A DNA stretch of 64,000 bases from Microvirga lupini (lineage in GTDB: Bacteria > Pseudomonadota > Alphaproteobacteria > Rhizobiales > Beijerinckiaceae): the NCBI RefSeq assembly GCF_014191055.1, contig NZ_JACHWB010000004.1, forward strand, positions 310,001 to 374,000, given 5' to 3'. This document shows, one piece after another, positions 51,545 to 61,569 of the stretch. The translations under genes and the position numbers were made by a program. Below the pieces are notes generated by a model. The model was given only the letters and a program-made list of their open reading frames with translations. It was not told where the DNA came from and did no database searches. How positions within the stretch are numbered: position 1 is the first letter of the stretch; each line of letters starts with the position of its first letter.

Positions 51545-52486
51545 TCAGTCGTAGAGAACGGCTGCAATCTTTGGATCGCTCATATTAGATTTGTCGTAAT
51601 AGAAGAAGCCGGTGTCGATCACCTTTTCGAGTTTTTCACCTTTGAGAGCCTTCACGGCAGCTTCAACTGTCTTGTAGCCGATACCGACCGGGTTCTGGGT
51701 GATGGCTCCGGCCATGAGACCATCCTGGATTGCCTGCTTCTGCTGCTTACCGGAATCGTAGCCGATGATGACGATCTTGCGGTTCATCTCCTTGGCGCCG
51801 TTGACCACGCCGATGGCCGAGCCCTCATTGGCACCGAAGATGCCTTTGAGGCGCGGGTTCGCCTGGAGGATCGACTTCGTGATCTCCGTCGATTTGAGAT
51901 GATCGCCGGAGCCGTACTGAACGCTCACGATCTTGATCTTGGGGTACTTTTCCTTGACTCGGTTCACGAACCCATCGCGCCGGTCGATGCCCGTGCGGCT
52001 GGTCTGGTCATGCACCACGAGAGCGATATCGCCTTCCCCACCGATCAGCTCAGCCATCTTGTCGGCAGCCAGGGCTGCGGCCGCAAGATTGTTCGTGGTC
52101 GCTGTCGTTACCGGGATGTCGCTGTCGACTCCAGAGTCGAACGCCACAACCGGGATCTTGGCGGATTGAGCCTTGCGCAGGAGCGGGATGGCTGCCTGGC
52201 TGTCCAGTGCCGCAAAGCCGATCGCCTTCGGGTTCTTGGCGAGAGCAGCCGAGAGCATGTCGATCTGCTTATCGACCATGGTCTCGCTGTCCGGGCCTTC
52301 GAATGTGATGCGCACGTTATGCTCTTTGGCAGCCTGCTCGGCTCCAGCCTTGACCGCTTGCCAGAACTGATGCTGGAAGCCTTTTGAGACGAGGGGAATA
52401 TAGATATCCTGGGCCGCGGCGGGACCCGAAAAGCCGATGAGCGCTCCGATGCCGATGGCTCCGATCAGATTGCGTCTGCTCCACAT
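51545..52486 (-). CDS. RbsB-type sugar ABC transporter substrate-binding protein
   Basis: This 313-residue periplasmic protein has a signal peptide (MWSRRNLIGAIGIGALIGFS, cleaved after AAAQ). The fold is peripla_BP type: IYIPLVSKGFQHQFWQAVKA, PKAIGFAALDSQAAIPLLRK and VVAFDSGVDSDIPVTTA. The ligand-binding pattern resembles CUT2 importers of pentoses and 6-deoxysugars. AGGAGGAACAG precedes the ATG. It is the last gene of the ATPase-permease-receptor operon, an order also seen in fucose and rhamnose importers. Confidence 0.92.
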   Translation of the reverse strand: MWSRRNLIGAIGIGALIGFSGPAAAQDIYIPLVSKGFQHQFWQAVKAGAEQAAKEHNVRITFEGPDSETMVDKQIDMLSAALAKNPKAIGFAALDSQAAIPLLRKAQSAKIPVVAFDSGVDSDIPVTTATTNNLAAAALAADKMAELIGGEGDIALVVHDQTSRTGIDRRDGFVNRVKEKYPKIKIVSVQYGSGDHLKSTEITKSILQANPRLKGIFGANEGSAIGVVNGAKEMNRKIVIIGYDSGKQQKQAIQDGLMAGAITQNPVGIGYKTVEAAVKALKGEKLEKVIDTGFFYYDKSNMSDPKIAAVLYD

Positions 52487-52602
52487 CTGTTCCTCCTGGA
52501 TGTCGTTCGTTGTCGGTCCCGTTTGTCCGGGGTCGGGGATTGTACTGAATGGGTGTTTGCTGTTGCGGTTGCTCCTTCATGATCGCCAGAGGTGAGGATG
52601 AG

Positions 52603-53607
52603 TTAGCTCCTGCGGCGCAGGATGTCGGCATAAACAGCGAGAATGATGATGATTCCCGTGACGACTGTCTGCCATTCCTGGGCGACCGAGAGAATGCGCA
52701 GACCGTTCGTGAGCACGCTGATGATCAATGCGCCGATGATCGTACCGAGAATGGTGCCGCGCCCACCGCTTAAGGAGGTGCCACCGATAACCACGGCCGC
52801 AATGGCATCGAGCTCATATCCTTGACCGAGAGCAGGCTGGGCGGAGTTCAGCCGCGAGGCGATGATGAGACCGGCAATGCCGCAGATCCCGCCCGAAACG
52901 GTGTAGACCATGATCTTCCAGAAGTCGGTATTCACACCTGAGAGTCGTACCGCCTCCTCGTTGGATCCAAGGGCGAAGGTATAGCGGCCGAACGCCGTGC
53001 GCGTGAGGACCAGGCTGGAGACGATTGCAACGACGAACAGGATCAGGACGCCGTTGGGAATCGGCAGGAAGGGCAGGATAGCTCCAATCAAGGACTCCTG
53101 CGAGATCATGGAAAAGTTCGGGGTATCGTTGAAGTAGATCGGCCTGGTTCCTGAGATCACGAGGGCCAAACCCTTCAGCAGCATCATCATGCCGAGGGTC
53201 GCGATGAAGGGAGGGATCTTCATCTTGGCGATGAGAGTGCCGGAGACCGAACCGCAGAGGGCGCCTGCAGCGATGGCCGCCACGATGCCTACGGGCATGG
53301 GAAGGCCCCAATAGGTCAGGAATACGCCTGCGATGACGGCACAGAACGTCATCAAGGTGCCGACAGACAGATCGATTCCGCCCGTGATAATGACGAAGGT
53401 CGCAGCCACCGCGAGAACCCCATTCACGGCAGTTGCCTGGAGGATGCCAATCAGGTTATCGCTCTGCAGGAAATTTTCCGACGCAACGCTGAAAACGGCC
53501 ATCAGAGCAATCAGGCTTGCGAAGGCAAGGATCTTCTGCCAAGCCCCCTGACTCAGCACGGTAGACCTGACGATGGACTGCGTGTCCTTTTCTACGATGG
53601 TTGTCAT
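52603..53607 (-). CDS. RbsC-type sugar ABC transporter permease
   Basis: This 334-residue membrane subunit has about 9-10 helices. CUT2 permease marks: [20 protein letters not shown] (conserved GGIDLSVG), [20 protein letters not shown] and, in the second half, [19 protein letters not shown]. It forms the channel for the receptor and ATPase encoded beside it. Its ATG overlaps the stop of the ATPase gene by 4 bases. Confidence 0.94.
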   Translation of the reverse strand: MTTIVEKDTQSIVRSTVLSQGAWQKILAFASLIALMAVFSVASENFLQSDNLIGILQATAVNGVLAVAATFVIITGGIDLSVGTLMTFCAVIAGVFLTYWGLPMPVGIVAAIAAGALCGSVSGTLIAKMKIPPFIATLGMMMLLKGLALVISGTRPIYFNDTPNFSMISQESLIGAILPFLPIPNGVLILFVVAIVSSLVLTRTAFGRYTFALGSNEEAVRLSGVNTDFWKIMVYTVSGGICGIAGLIIASRLNSAQPALGQGYELDAIAAVVIGGTSLSGGRGTILGTIIGALIISVLTNGLRILSVAQEWQTVVTGIIIILAVYADILRRRS

Positions 53608-55148
53608 GTGGGTGATCCCTCAAGCGCCAGGTTCGAGCTATCGGTCGTCAGGCTATGCCGCTGTGTTGCCAAACGCATGATGTCTTCCTGAGTCGCTCCC
53701 TCGGCGGGAAGCTCACCTGTGAGCCGCCCCTCGCACATCACGGCGATCCGGTGGCTCATGCGCAGGATCTCGGGCAGTTCGGATGATATCATCACGATGG
53801 CCCGGCCCTGAGCGGCAAGAGTGTTCAGGAGTTTGTAGATCTCGTTCTTCGCGCCGACATCGATGCCACGGGTCGGCTCGTCGAAGAACAGGATCTCGCA
53901 GTCCCGTGCGAGCCATTTCGCAATCACGATCTTCTGCTGGTTGCCGCCTGAGAGGAAACGGACCTCCTGGGCGTCCGAAGGCGTCTTGATCCGAAGCTGC
54001 TTGATGTAGGAGCGCGCTGTCTCGCGGATCGCCCGCGCCTTGAGGATCATGTTCAAGGAGAGAAACTTGCTCAGGCATGGCATGACGATATTCGCAGCCA
54101 CATCCATGCTGGTTGCCAGTCCGAAGCGCTTCCGGTCTTCAGAAAGGTAGCCGATGCCAAGCCGCACGGCATCTTTCGGCGAGCGGATCGTCGCCAGCTG
54201 GCCCCTGACGATGATGTCCCCCCCGTCGAGCGGATCGGCTCCGAAGATTGCCCTCGCCACTTCCGTTCGGCCAGCTCCCATCAAGCCGGCGAAGCCGAGA
54301 ATCTCACCCTTTCGCAGCTTGAAGCTGACATCCTGAATCGCGTTGCTTCGCCGCAAATTGCGGACCTCGAGCACCACATCGTGGCTCGACAAGTCGGGAA
54401 CATCCGTTTTCGTCTCGGTCAGGCTGCGCCCGACCATCATCGAGATGATCGTATCGACGGTCGTGGACGCCGTTGGAACCGTGCCCACATACTCTCCGTC
54501 GCGCATGACCGTCACACGATCCGAGATTTCCTTCAGCTCGTCCATCTTGTGGGAAATGTAGACAATGCCGACGCCCTCGGCTCTGAGCTGCCGGATGATG
54601 CTGAACAGCTCCGCAATCTCCGCGTTGTTCAGGGCGGCCGTGGGCTCGTCCATGATCAAGACCTTGGACCTGAAGGACAGGGCCTTGGCGATCTCGACCA
54701 TCTGCTGCTTGGCGACCGTGAGCTCGCCCACCTCGGCGCGAGGGTCCAGCACCAGATGCATGCGCGCGAAAATATCGGCGGCAGCCTGGTTCAGCGCCTC
54801 CTCGTCGAGCAGAAGCCCCATGGCCCGCTTGGGCTCGCGGCCGATGAAGATGTTCTGTGCGGCCGTGAGATCATTCATCAGGTTCAGTTCCTGATGGATG
54901 ATGCTGATCCCGAGATCCTGCGCGACTCGTGGCGATGCAATATCGATGGACTTGCCGTCGATGAGAATGTCGCCTGCATCTTTTTGATAGATCCCGGCGA
55001 GCACCTTCATCAAGGTCGACTTGCCGGCGCCGTTCTCTCCCATGAGGGCGTGGACCTCCCCTGGAAGAAGTTCGAAATGCGCTTTCTTGAGAGCCTTCAC
55101 GCCGGGAAATGACTTGTCGAGATCCCTGATCGTGACAAGCGGCGTCAT
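53604..55148 (-). CDS. RbsA-type sugar ABC transporter ATP-binding protein
   Basis: This 514-residue protein has two fused ATPase domains. The first is complete (Walker [10 protein letters not shown], signature LTVAKQQM, Walker [12 protein letters not shown]). The second has the usual degenerate Walker A (GLMGAGRTE) of CUT2 ATPases with signature LSGGNQQK and Walker [12 protein letters not shown]. The ATG at 55148 is chosen over a TTG two codons upstream. It heads the three-gene importer operon, divergent from the aldo-keto reductase at 55631. Gene context suggests a 6-deoxysugar such as L-fucose. Confidence 0.94.
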   Translation of the reverse strand: MTPLVTIRDLDKSFPGVKALKKAHFELLPGEVHALMGENGAGKSTLMKVLAGIYQKDAGDILIDGKSIDIASPRVAQDLGISIIHQELNLMNDLTAAQNIFIGREPKRAMGLLLDEEALNQAAADIFARMHLVLDPRAEVGELTVAKQQMVEIAKALSFRSKVLIMDEPTAALNNAEIAELFSIIRQLRAEGVGIVYISHKMDELKEISDRVTVMRDGEYVGTVPTASTTVDTIISMMVGRSLTETKTDVPDLSSHDVVLEVRNLRRSNAIQDVSFKLRKGEILGFAGLMGAGRTEVARAIFGADPLDGGDIIVRGQLATIRSPKDAVRLGIGYLSEDRKRFGLATSMDVAANIVMPCLSKFLSLNMILKARAIRETARSYIKQLRIKTPSDAQEVRFLSGGNQQKIVIAKWLARDCEILFFDEPTRGIDVGAKNEIYKLLNTLAAQGRAIVMISSELPEILRMSHRIAVMCEGRLTGELPAEGATQEDIMRLATQRHSLTTDSSNLALEGSPT

Positions 55149-55630
55149 GAGCAACGCCCCATTTGCCCGCGCGGCAGCTCACGGATTTTCGGCCGGGAGA
55201 TCATACAAAGAACTGAGGCCGCATGAGGATCGGCAATGCCTGTGCGGTTGAAAGCCGTTGGGCAATCCAGGTCCCAAATCGCGGCGGACGCCAACAGGAC
55301 CTCGTCCTGCACCTGCATCTGATCCTCCCGGCGCCCCTGTAATGTCCGTTCCCTGGAGCTATTCTGCGCGGCTCCTTCGGGTTTCGGATCCGGTTGAAAG
55401 CTCGAAGGCTTTTCTTGCAAGGATGATATTCATGATCATCAGAGGCAGGCAACTGAAAATGTCGTCTGGCGCACTGGTCAGATATAAACAGTGTAACAGA
55501 GTTTATCCCTCTCTAAGCGGTGCTCCAGACGTCTCATCGCTTGCCTGCCTGGAGGTGGCGCCATAGGCTTGAACCTATTCCTCGCCGGATCCGGATCGAA
55601 ACTGTCGGGGGACGTGAATGGAGTTGTCAG

Positions 55631-56608
55631 ATGTCCACCGACCCGATTGAGAAGACCACCCTCGGACGCACGGATCTCTCAGTATCCAAGATCTGCTTCG
55701 GCACATCCTCTTTGGGAGATATGCCTGGAACCTACGGCTATGACGTGAGCGAGGATCGAGCTCGGGAAACCGTACGTGCTATCTTCTCGGGTCCGGTAAA
55801 TTTCCTCGATACGTCCCGCATCTACGGCCTCGGGCGCAGCGAGGAACGGATTGGTGACGTCATCCGTGAGCGCGGGGGATTGCCAGAAGGTTTTGTCCTC
55901 TCGACCAAGCTCGATCGCGATCCGCAAACCAACCGCTTCGATGCCTCTCAGGCGCGGCGATCTCTCGAGGAGAGCCTCCGGGCACTCGGCCTCGACCGCC
56001 TCGATCTCCTTCATCTTCATGATCCGGAGCATGCTGACTCGCTGGATGTGGCCACCGGTGCGCAGGGAGCCCTTCCTGAGTTGTTCAGGATGAGGGAGGA
56101 GGGGCTTGTGAAAGCGGTCGGCCTTGCCGCAGGGCCGGTCGATGTCATGATGCCGCTTCTGCGTGATTGGAACTTCGACGCGATGATCACGCATAATCGC
56201 TTTACTTTAGCCAACCGCAATGCAGAGGCCATGATCAGCTACGCGCATTCGAAGGGCATAGCCGTTCTCAACGCAGCGCCTTATGCAGGCGGTGTTTTGG
56301 CGAAGGGCTCTGACTCGTACCGGCGCTACGTCTATCAGGAGGCCTCGGACGACGTGCTGGACCCGATCCGCCGGATCGAGGCCATCTGCTCAAAGCACGG
56401 TGTTCCACCGGGCGCCGTGGCGCTGCAGTTCTCGATGCGGGACGAGCGGGTCACCTCGACGATCTGCGGGGTCAGCAAGCCGGAGCGGGTTGCCCAGACA
56501 CTCGAATGGGCGCGTTGGCCGGTTCCACAGGCTGTCTGGGATGAACTGGCATCTCTTTCTTACTCGCTCGATGATCCCGAGGCGAGCCGCCAGTACAATC
56601 CAGGGTAG
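55631..56608 (+). CDS. Aldo-keto reductase, probable L-fucose/D-threo-aldose 1-dehydrogenase
   Basis: The protein has 325 residues. The AKR tetrad is visible: Asp and Tyr in NFLDTSRIYGLGRSEERIG, Lys in LSTKLDRD and His in LLHLHDPEHAD. The start TTLGRTDLSVSKICFGTSSL is typical of the D-threo-aldose 1-dehydrogenase (L-fucose and L-galactose dehydrogenase) branch, which oxidises the sugar to the lactone. It would supply the lactonase at 50592-51425. GGAG lies 7 bases before the ATG at 55631; upstream in-frame starts add an implausible leader. Confidence 0.88.
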   Translation: MSTDPIEKTTLGRTDLSVSKICFGTSSLGDMPGTYGYDVSEDRARETVRAIFSGPVNFLDTSRIYGLGRSEERIGDVIRERGGLPEGFVLSTKLDRDPQTNRFDASQARRSLEESLRALGLDRLDLLHLHDPEHADSLDVATGAQGALPELFRMREEGLVKAVGLAAGPVDVMMPLLRDWNFDAMITHNRFTLANRNAEAMISYAHSKGIAVLNAAPYAGGVLAKGSDSYRRYVYQEASDDVLDPIRRIEAICSKHGVPPGAVALQFSMRDERVTSTICGVSKPERVAQTLEWARWPVPQAVWDELASLSYSLDDPEASRQYNPG

Positions 56609-56757
56609 ACCATGGTCGCTCCATCCGATCCTTCGCTGCTACGAATACCCTCAACACGGTGATCATCTTGATAACGGCCCGGCATTACGGAGTGCCGCAT
56701 CACCCGCGAGAAAACACTTAGGGCTTCCTTTCGGCCATTACTTAGGTTCATCCGATC

Positions 56758-57192
56758 ATGCTGAAGAATATCGATCCTCTCCTATCTCCAGATTTGCTGA
56801 TGGTGCTGCGCTCAATGGGGCATGGCGACGAAATCGCCGTCGTCGACGGCAACTTTCCGGCCGCTGCCATGGCTCAGCGTCTCGTAAGGCTTGACGGGGT
56901 ATCGGTGACAGCCGTGATCAATGCCATCCTGTCAGTGATGCCTCTCGATGATTTCGTGCCGGAGGCAGCATGGCGCATGGAAGTCGTGAGCGACCCTCGG
57001 GCGGAACAGCCGATCTTCGAGGAGTTCCGCACCATCATCGCCCGCCACGAGGGCTCGAAGTTGCGCCTTGGGTCTCTTGAGCGCTTTGCCTTCTACGAGC
57101 GAGCCAAAGCCGCCTATGCTATCGTTTCGACAGGAGAGAGCAGGCTTTACGGCAATGTCATCTTGAAAAAAGGTGTTGTCCGCAGCGAATGA
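56758..57192 (+). CDS. fucU: L-fucose mutarotase (RbsD/FucU family)
   Basis: This 144-residue protein begins MLKNIDPLLSPDLLMVLRSM with GHGDEIAVVDGNFPA, the FucU signature including the catalytic His and Asp. It interconverts anomers of L-fucose so that the right one reaches the dehydrogenase. A C-terminal AYAIVSTGESRLYGNVILKK is typical of the family. It lies 149 bases after the aldo-keto reductase in the same direction. This gene is the best evidence that the cluster handles fucose or a related 6-deoxyhexose. No fucokinase or FucI is present, consistent with an oxidative route. Confidence 0.9.
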   Translation: MLKNIDPLLSPDLLMVLRSMGHGDEIAVVDGNFPAAAMAQRLVRLDGVSVTAVINAILSVMPLDDFVPEAAWRMEVVSDPRAEQPIFEEFRTIIARHEGSKLRLGSLERFAFYERAKAAYAIVSTGESRLYGNVILKKGVVRSE

Positions 57193-58217
57193 TAACGAGC
57201 GCGGGAAAGCCCTTTGAGTTGCCTGTTATCACTTATCTCGCTGATCTAGCTTCGGAATCGAACCCTTCTGCCTTACGTCGGTAGAGCGCTGACGCGGATC
57301 GGGGGGACTATACCTGAGCAAGTTATCGCGATAGCGGTCTGGGCGGCGGGAGCAGCTTCATGGCCGGCTCTCCTTGAGAGGGCGCGATTTACGCTCCTAA
57401 AGCTCTTCTCCAACTCGATCTATAGAATGGAGCAAAAGGAGGGCGCATCCCCCAATGTTCAGGTTGAACAAGGAGGAGAGGTGCTTTTGGACCAGAGGCT
57501 CAACACTTTTGGCGCGTCTTGCCTGATCGTCCAGGGCGATCCTTGGCCGTTGCTGATGGATGCCGCTGCGAAGGTGCGAACGATCATGATGCGAACCGCA
57601 TCCTGGAGCTCCGCCACCTGATTCCCTACTTTTGGGCATTAGGTTCCGCAGCATGAACACTGGGGCCTTAGGTTCATCGACTTCGCCTAAGGCCTCTTAT
57701 TAACTGGGATTCCCGTCCATGGCTCTACACTCAGCCATTGGATGTAGTCATAGGTTGTCGTAAGTCTCTGAGATAAGGTAACTTTTCCCTTGAGGCATAG
57801 GCATCGGCTATGATCTTAGACGCGGCCCCGGCGCGTATGTTGTGCCGCATTGATAAGTCCATGACCCCTTTTTGCGCGGCAGCATTCAGCCTCTCATTCG
57901 CGTCACAACCCTCTGATTTATTAACGAAAACCTAACATTTGGCATCGGCAGTCCCTGCGAGTGTTGGAATTTGGCCACAGTATGTCAAAGATCCGACATG
58001 AGTCAGGACGAAAGCGCGTCCATTCGCTTGATCACGAACTCGTGCTGGGTAATGTGGCTGCAGCGACGGGGGCACCCCAGTCGTGATCCTGGTGGGTTCG
58101 ACCGAGAAGGCGAGCCGCCGGGTACTAGGGGAAAAGGGACGTGTTTAGGGCTTCGATGAAGTCACCGAGGCACAAAAACCCGGCCCCCCAGGGTCTCGAA
58201 ACTTTGGAGGTTTAACC
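57193..58217. other. Intergenic gap of about 1 kb before the porin
   Basis: The first half shows no supported gene; short frames at 57397-57660 have no ribosome sites. From about 57690 the DNA is more AT-rich and includes likely porin promoter sequence and a long leader. GGAGG sits 9 bases before the porin ATG. A tRNA-like stretch near 57250 was considered and rejected. Confidence 0.6.
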
Positions 58218-59429
58218 ATGAAGCTCGTTAAGAGCCTCTTCCTCGGATCGGTCGCGGGTCTCGCGGCTGTCGCCGGGGCTCAAGCTGCCGATCTTCCCGC
58301 GAAGAAGGCCGCTGCTGTCGAATACGTTCGCGTCTGCTCCACCTACGGCGCAGGCTTCTTCTACATCCCCGGCACTGAAACCTGCCTGCGCGTCTCCGGC
58401 CGCGTCCGCGCTGAGTATCAGTACCTCGAGCCGGTGACCCGCGCCAGCAACGCCATCGGCTTCCGCGCTCGTGGCCGCGTCGCTCTCGACGCCCGTACGG
58501 CAACCGCCTACGGCCTGCTCCGCGCCTACATCCGCATGGAGATGGACCGCAACACCGGCGTGTACGCTTCTGGCGCCGGCATCGGGGCTGCCACTTCGCC
58601 GAACATGGCCCAGGCCTACATCCAGTTCGGCGGTCTGACCGCCGGTCGCACGACCTCGTTCTTCGCCAACGGCGACCTGCCGTCCGAGAACATCACCACG
58701 CTCCGTTTCTACGACTATCCGGACGTGAACCTGCTCGCCTACACCTTCTCGTTCGGCAACGGCTTCTCGGCCACCCTGTCGCTCGAAGACGGCGCCAGCA
58801 CGGTCGTCAACAACGCCACTCTCTTCGGTCAGGGCGGCCAGCGTTACCCCGACCTCGTCGGTAACGTGAAGTACGCCGGCACGTGGGGTTCGGTGCAGGT
58901 CTCCGGTGCTCTGCACCAGGCCCGCAGCATTGACCCCGTGTATGACAGCGAGCTCGGCTGGGCCATCGGCACGCAGATCGGCTTCAACCTGCCGATGCTC
59001 GGTGCTGGCGACGCCCTCTGGCTTGCTGCCGCCTATGCTGACGGTGCCATGGGCTACCTCGGCTTCTCGGGCAACGTGACCAACACGAGCGACGCTTCCG
59101 CCTCGATCTTCGACGCCTACATCGGCGCTGACGGCAGCGTCGAGACGGCAAGCGGCTGGCAGGTCGCCGGTGGTCTGCGTCACTACTGGACGCCCACCAT
59201 CCGTTCGGCCGTGCACGGTTCGTACGCCAGCGTTGAGTTCGACGACGCTCCGATCGGCCTCGCCGACTTCACCGAGTGGCGCGTTGGCGTCAACACCTTC
59301 TGGACCCCGGTTTCGGGTCTGAACATCGGTGTTGAGGCTCTCTACGCGAACCTCGACGTCGACGGTATCACCGCCGGCATCGACGACGATCGCTGGGAAG
59401 CTCGCTTCCGCATCCAGCGCGACTTCTAA
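58218..59429 (+). CDS. Omp2b/RopA-family outer-membrane porin
   Basis: This 403-residue precursor has the signal peptide MKLVKSLFLGSVAGLAAVAG cleaved after AQA. The mature start DLPAKKAAAVEYVRVCSTYG with an early Cys and the segment ETCLRVSGRVRAEYQY is characteristic of alphaproteobacterial porins. Alternating aromatic strands fill the rest, and the last residue is Phe, as expected for an outer-membrane barrel recognised by the Bam complex. Codon use is strongly biased, fitting high expression. It is followed by a strong terminator. Confidence 0.96.
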   Translation: MKLVKSLFLGSVAGLAAVAGAQAADLPAKKAAAVEYVRVCSTYGAGFFYIPGTETCLRVSGRVRAEYQYLEPVTRASNAIGFRARGRVALDARTATAYGLLRAYIRMEMDRNTGVYASGAGIGAATSPNMAQAYIQFGGLTAGRTTSFFANGDLPSENITTLRFYDYPDVNLLAYTFSFGNGFSATLSLEDGASTVVNNATLFGQGGQRYPDLVGNVKYAGTWGSVQVSGALHQARSIDPVYDSELGWAIGTQIGFNLPMLGAGDALWLAAAYADGAMGYLGFSGNVTNTSDASASIFDAYIGADGSVETASGWQVAGGLRHYWTPTIRSAVHGSYASVEFDDAPIGLADFTEWRVGVNTFWTPVSGLNIGVEALYANLDVDGITAGIDDDRWEARFRIQRDF

Positions 59430-59451
59430 TCGGCTCGTCTGATTGGACAGG

Positions 59452-59486
59452 AAAACCCCGGTGGCAACACCGGGGTTTTTCTTTTT
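59452..59486 (+). terminator. Rho-independent terminator of the porin gene
   Basis: AAAACCCCGGTG pairs with CACCGGGGTTTT (12 bp, loop GCAA), followed by TTCTTTTT-like sequence, 22 bases after the porin stop. Confidence 0.92.
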
Positions 59487-60584
59487 GCGATCAAGACCAT
59501 GGGCATCGATCATCAGAGTTGTCATCGTGACAGGGATCAAGGAGGCCGCGGCAATAAGATGCCTCAGTAGGCGTTTGGCGGCTGGTGCCGAGATCGCGAA
59601 CGGCGACGCACTGCTCCTGACTGGGCATCATTCCAGCCGGAGCGGTTGGCCAATAGCTCAAACCGTGAATCGTCACCGCGAATGGTCCGGAGAGCCCGAT
59701 TCGCCTGAGAGGAACGTCGGTCCGACCCTGCATCTCGCCGTCACGACCTGTTACGATCTTCCGGCACTCCAGAAGGCCCGTAGGACGCGCCATAGACCAA
59801 GTCGCTTAAGAGCCAGCATCGCGGGGCCTTAGCGGTCCAGGATGGGCGCGGGCGGCTTCTCCGGCAGCGGGGGCATTGTCAGATCGAATGGGGTCGATGA
59901 TCGCCCGGTGCTCGGCCGTCGAATTGGTTGGCATCGGACGAAGGTGAAGCGTCAGCGGCCGGGCCGGTGCGACTGGTCAGTGACTGTCGCGACTATCCGT
60001 TACACGCCATGCGTTGAGGTCTGCGGTCGGCAGGCCGAAGCCATCGCGTCGGTACTTGCCTGCAACTTGGCGGGGGAGCACAGGGTGCGGTCAGGTTCCC
60101 TGACTCCAGGAGTTCGGTCGCTACCCCTTCAAGAGCGAAGGGTGGCGGATTTGTTCTTTTGGGCTGGTTCGGACGCTCTGGCGGCCCTCGGCCTGAACCT
60201 CAGAGATCGCTATAGATCAACGGGTTGAATGGCGGAGAGGGGGAGACTCCACTTTTGCCACCCAAAACCCTGTGATTTCAAGGGCTTCGTGGTTGCCGTT
60301 GCCCCGCCTGTGTAGCACCCGTGCGGGGGCAGGGACAACAAGCATTGGGTATCAGATTTCTCTCTATTAGCGGTACTCCGGAGGCACCAATCATCCCCTC
60401 GCTGCATCGCGTCCGGCCCGGCCGCCGCTGGCCCTCAACCCGTCCCGCTGGGCTGCTGCGCGAGACCGAGGGACGTCAGAGGTCCACGTGAACTTGGGGC
60501 GCACGCTCAGGGATCCCACTGGGTTTGCCATCGACAGGAGCCCGCTGACGCGACCGGCGTCAGAGCGGGATATTGCCAGAACGC
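59487..60584. other. Gap of about 1.1 kb without a supported gene
   Basis: Frames such as 59842-60228 (128 residues) have no family resemblance and no convincing ribosome site. The sequence holds a tRNA-Ser-like 3' end (60230-60246) and then the operator of the next operon. The stretch may be remnants of older genes. Confidence 0.55.
60230..60246 (-). other. tRNA-Ser 3'-end-like fragment
   Basis: The minus strand reads TCTCCCCCTCTCCGCCA, close to the 3' acceptor end typical of bacterial tRNA-Ser (CCCACCCTCTCCGCCA). No complete tRNA is present. Such fragments can mark an old integration site. Short, so weak. Confidence 0.25.
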
Positions 60585-60605
60585 AAAACTAATGATATTA
60601 GTTTT
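60585..60605. promoter_or_regulatory. 21-bp operator-like palindrome, probable TetR site
   Basis: AAAACTAAT, three bases, ATTAGTTTT: perfect 9-bp arms. It lies 30 bases before the ATG at 60636 of the hydrolase gene that is followed by a TetR-family gene, so autoregulation by that TetR protein is likely. Confidence 0.7.
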
Positions 60606-60635
60606 AGCGCGAATGGTGATAGCAAAGGTTTGCAG

Positions 60636-61568
60636 ATGCGTCTTCGACATAACGCCATTGGGGTGACAGTTGCTGCCGCAGGTGCAGTCGTCCTCATGCA
60701 ACCCGCCGCCGCGTCCCCTCAGGACCGCAGTCGCAGCCTCAACGCTGGGTCGGAGACACACTTCTTGCAACGCGCCGACGGCCGGCTGGCCTATGATGAT
60801 GTCGGCCAGGGACCGTTGGTTGTCATGGTGCCCGGACTTGGAGATCTGCGGACCGAATACCGCTACTTGGCACCGAAGCTCGTGACTGCCGGCTACCGCG
60901 TCGTGACGCTCGATCTGCGCGGGCACGGACAGTCCAGCGTCGGCTGGCCCGACTACACCTCGGCGGCCCTCGGCAGCGATGTGGTCGCGCTGGTGCGCCA
61001 CCTCGATGCCGGGCCGGCCCATCTCGTCGGCACCTCAATGGGAGCGGCAGCTGTCGCCTGGGCGGCCGCGGAGGAGCCAGACCGCGTCGGCAGCCTTTCC
61101 CTGATCGGTCCCTTCGTTCGCGATGTGCCGCCCGCCTCGGCTTTCAGGGCAGCGCTGCAGCAACTGATGATGCGGGTCGGCTTTGCCGGTCCCTGGGCGC
61201 CACGCGCCTGGGGCCTTGCGTACGCGTCATTCCACGCCAGGAAGCCGGCGGACTTCGACGCCTACCGGGATGCGCTGGTCTCCAACCTGAGGGAGCCCGG
61301 CCGGCTCGACGCGGTAAGGGGCATGATCTTCGCGAGCAAGAGCGACGTCGAGGCCAGGCTGGCGGAGGTGCAGGCTCCAACGCTGGTGGTCATAGGCGAG
61401 GCCGATCCGGATTTCGCCGATCCTCGGGCCGAGGCCGAGACGGTTGCGCGCCTCCTGCGCGGCGCCGTTCACATGGTGCCGGGCACTGGCCACTACCCGC
61501 ATGTCGAGGCTCCGGACGACGTCGCACCGGCACTCCTGCGTTTTCTTGGTGCGCGGGAGGGTGCGTGA
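60636..61568 (+). CDS. Alpha/beta hydrolase with N-terminal signal-like segment
   Basis: The protein has 310 residues. After an N-terminal hydrophobic segment (AIGVTVAAAGAVVLM, ending AAAS) that could be a signal peptide, the hydrolase fold shows VVMVPGLGDLRTEYRYL (oxyanion region), LDLRGHGQSS, the nucleophile elbow GTSMGAA, the acid in VIGEADPDF and the His in GTGHYPHVEAP. The triad looks complete. The ATG at 60636 follows AAAGG; the frame extends to 60573 but that runs through the palindrome. It is co-transcribed with the TetR gene one base downstream. Substrate unknown; detoxification or lipid hydrolysis is possible. Confidence 0.88.
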   Translation: MRLRHNAIGVTVAAAGAVVLMQPAAASPQDRSRSLNAGSETHFLQRADGRLAYDDVGQGPLVVMVPGLGDLRTEYRYLAPKLVTAGYRVVTLDLRGHGQSSVGWPDYTSAALGSDVVALVRHLDAGPAHLVGTSMGAAAVAWAAAEEPDRVGSLSLIGPFVRDVPPASAFRAALQQLMMRVGFAGPWAPRAWGLAYASFHARKPADFDAYRDALVSNLREPGRLDAVRGMIFASKSDVEARLAEVQAPTLVVIGEADPDFADPRAEAETVARLLRGAVHMVPGTGHYPHVEAPDDVAPALLRFLGAREGA

Positions 61569-61569
61569 G

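Noticed and set aside
57241..57300. tRNA-like sequence (a T-arm-like and a D-arm-like piece)
   Set aside because: The GGTTCGATTCC-like part is on the minus strand while GGTAGAGC is on the plus strand. They cannot belong to one tRNA.
58212..59540. 442-residue open frame antisense to the porin
   Set aside because: It mirrors the strong codon bias of the porin gene, has no family resemblance and no ribosome site. It is a shadow frame.
59842..60228. 128-residue open frame as a hypothetical gene
   Set aside because: No ribosome site, odd composition and no resemblance to known folds.
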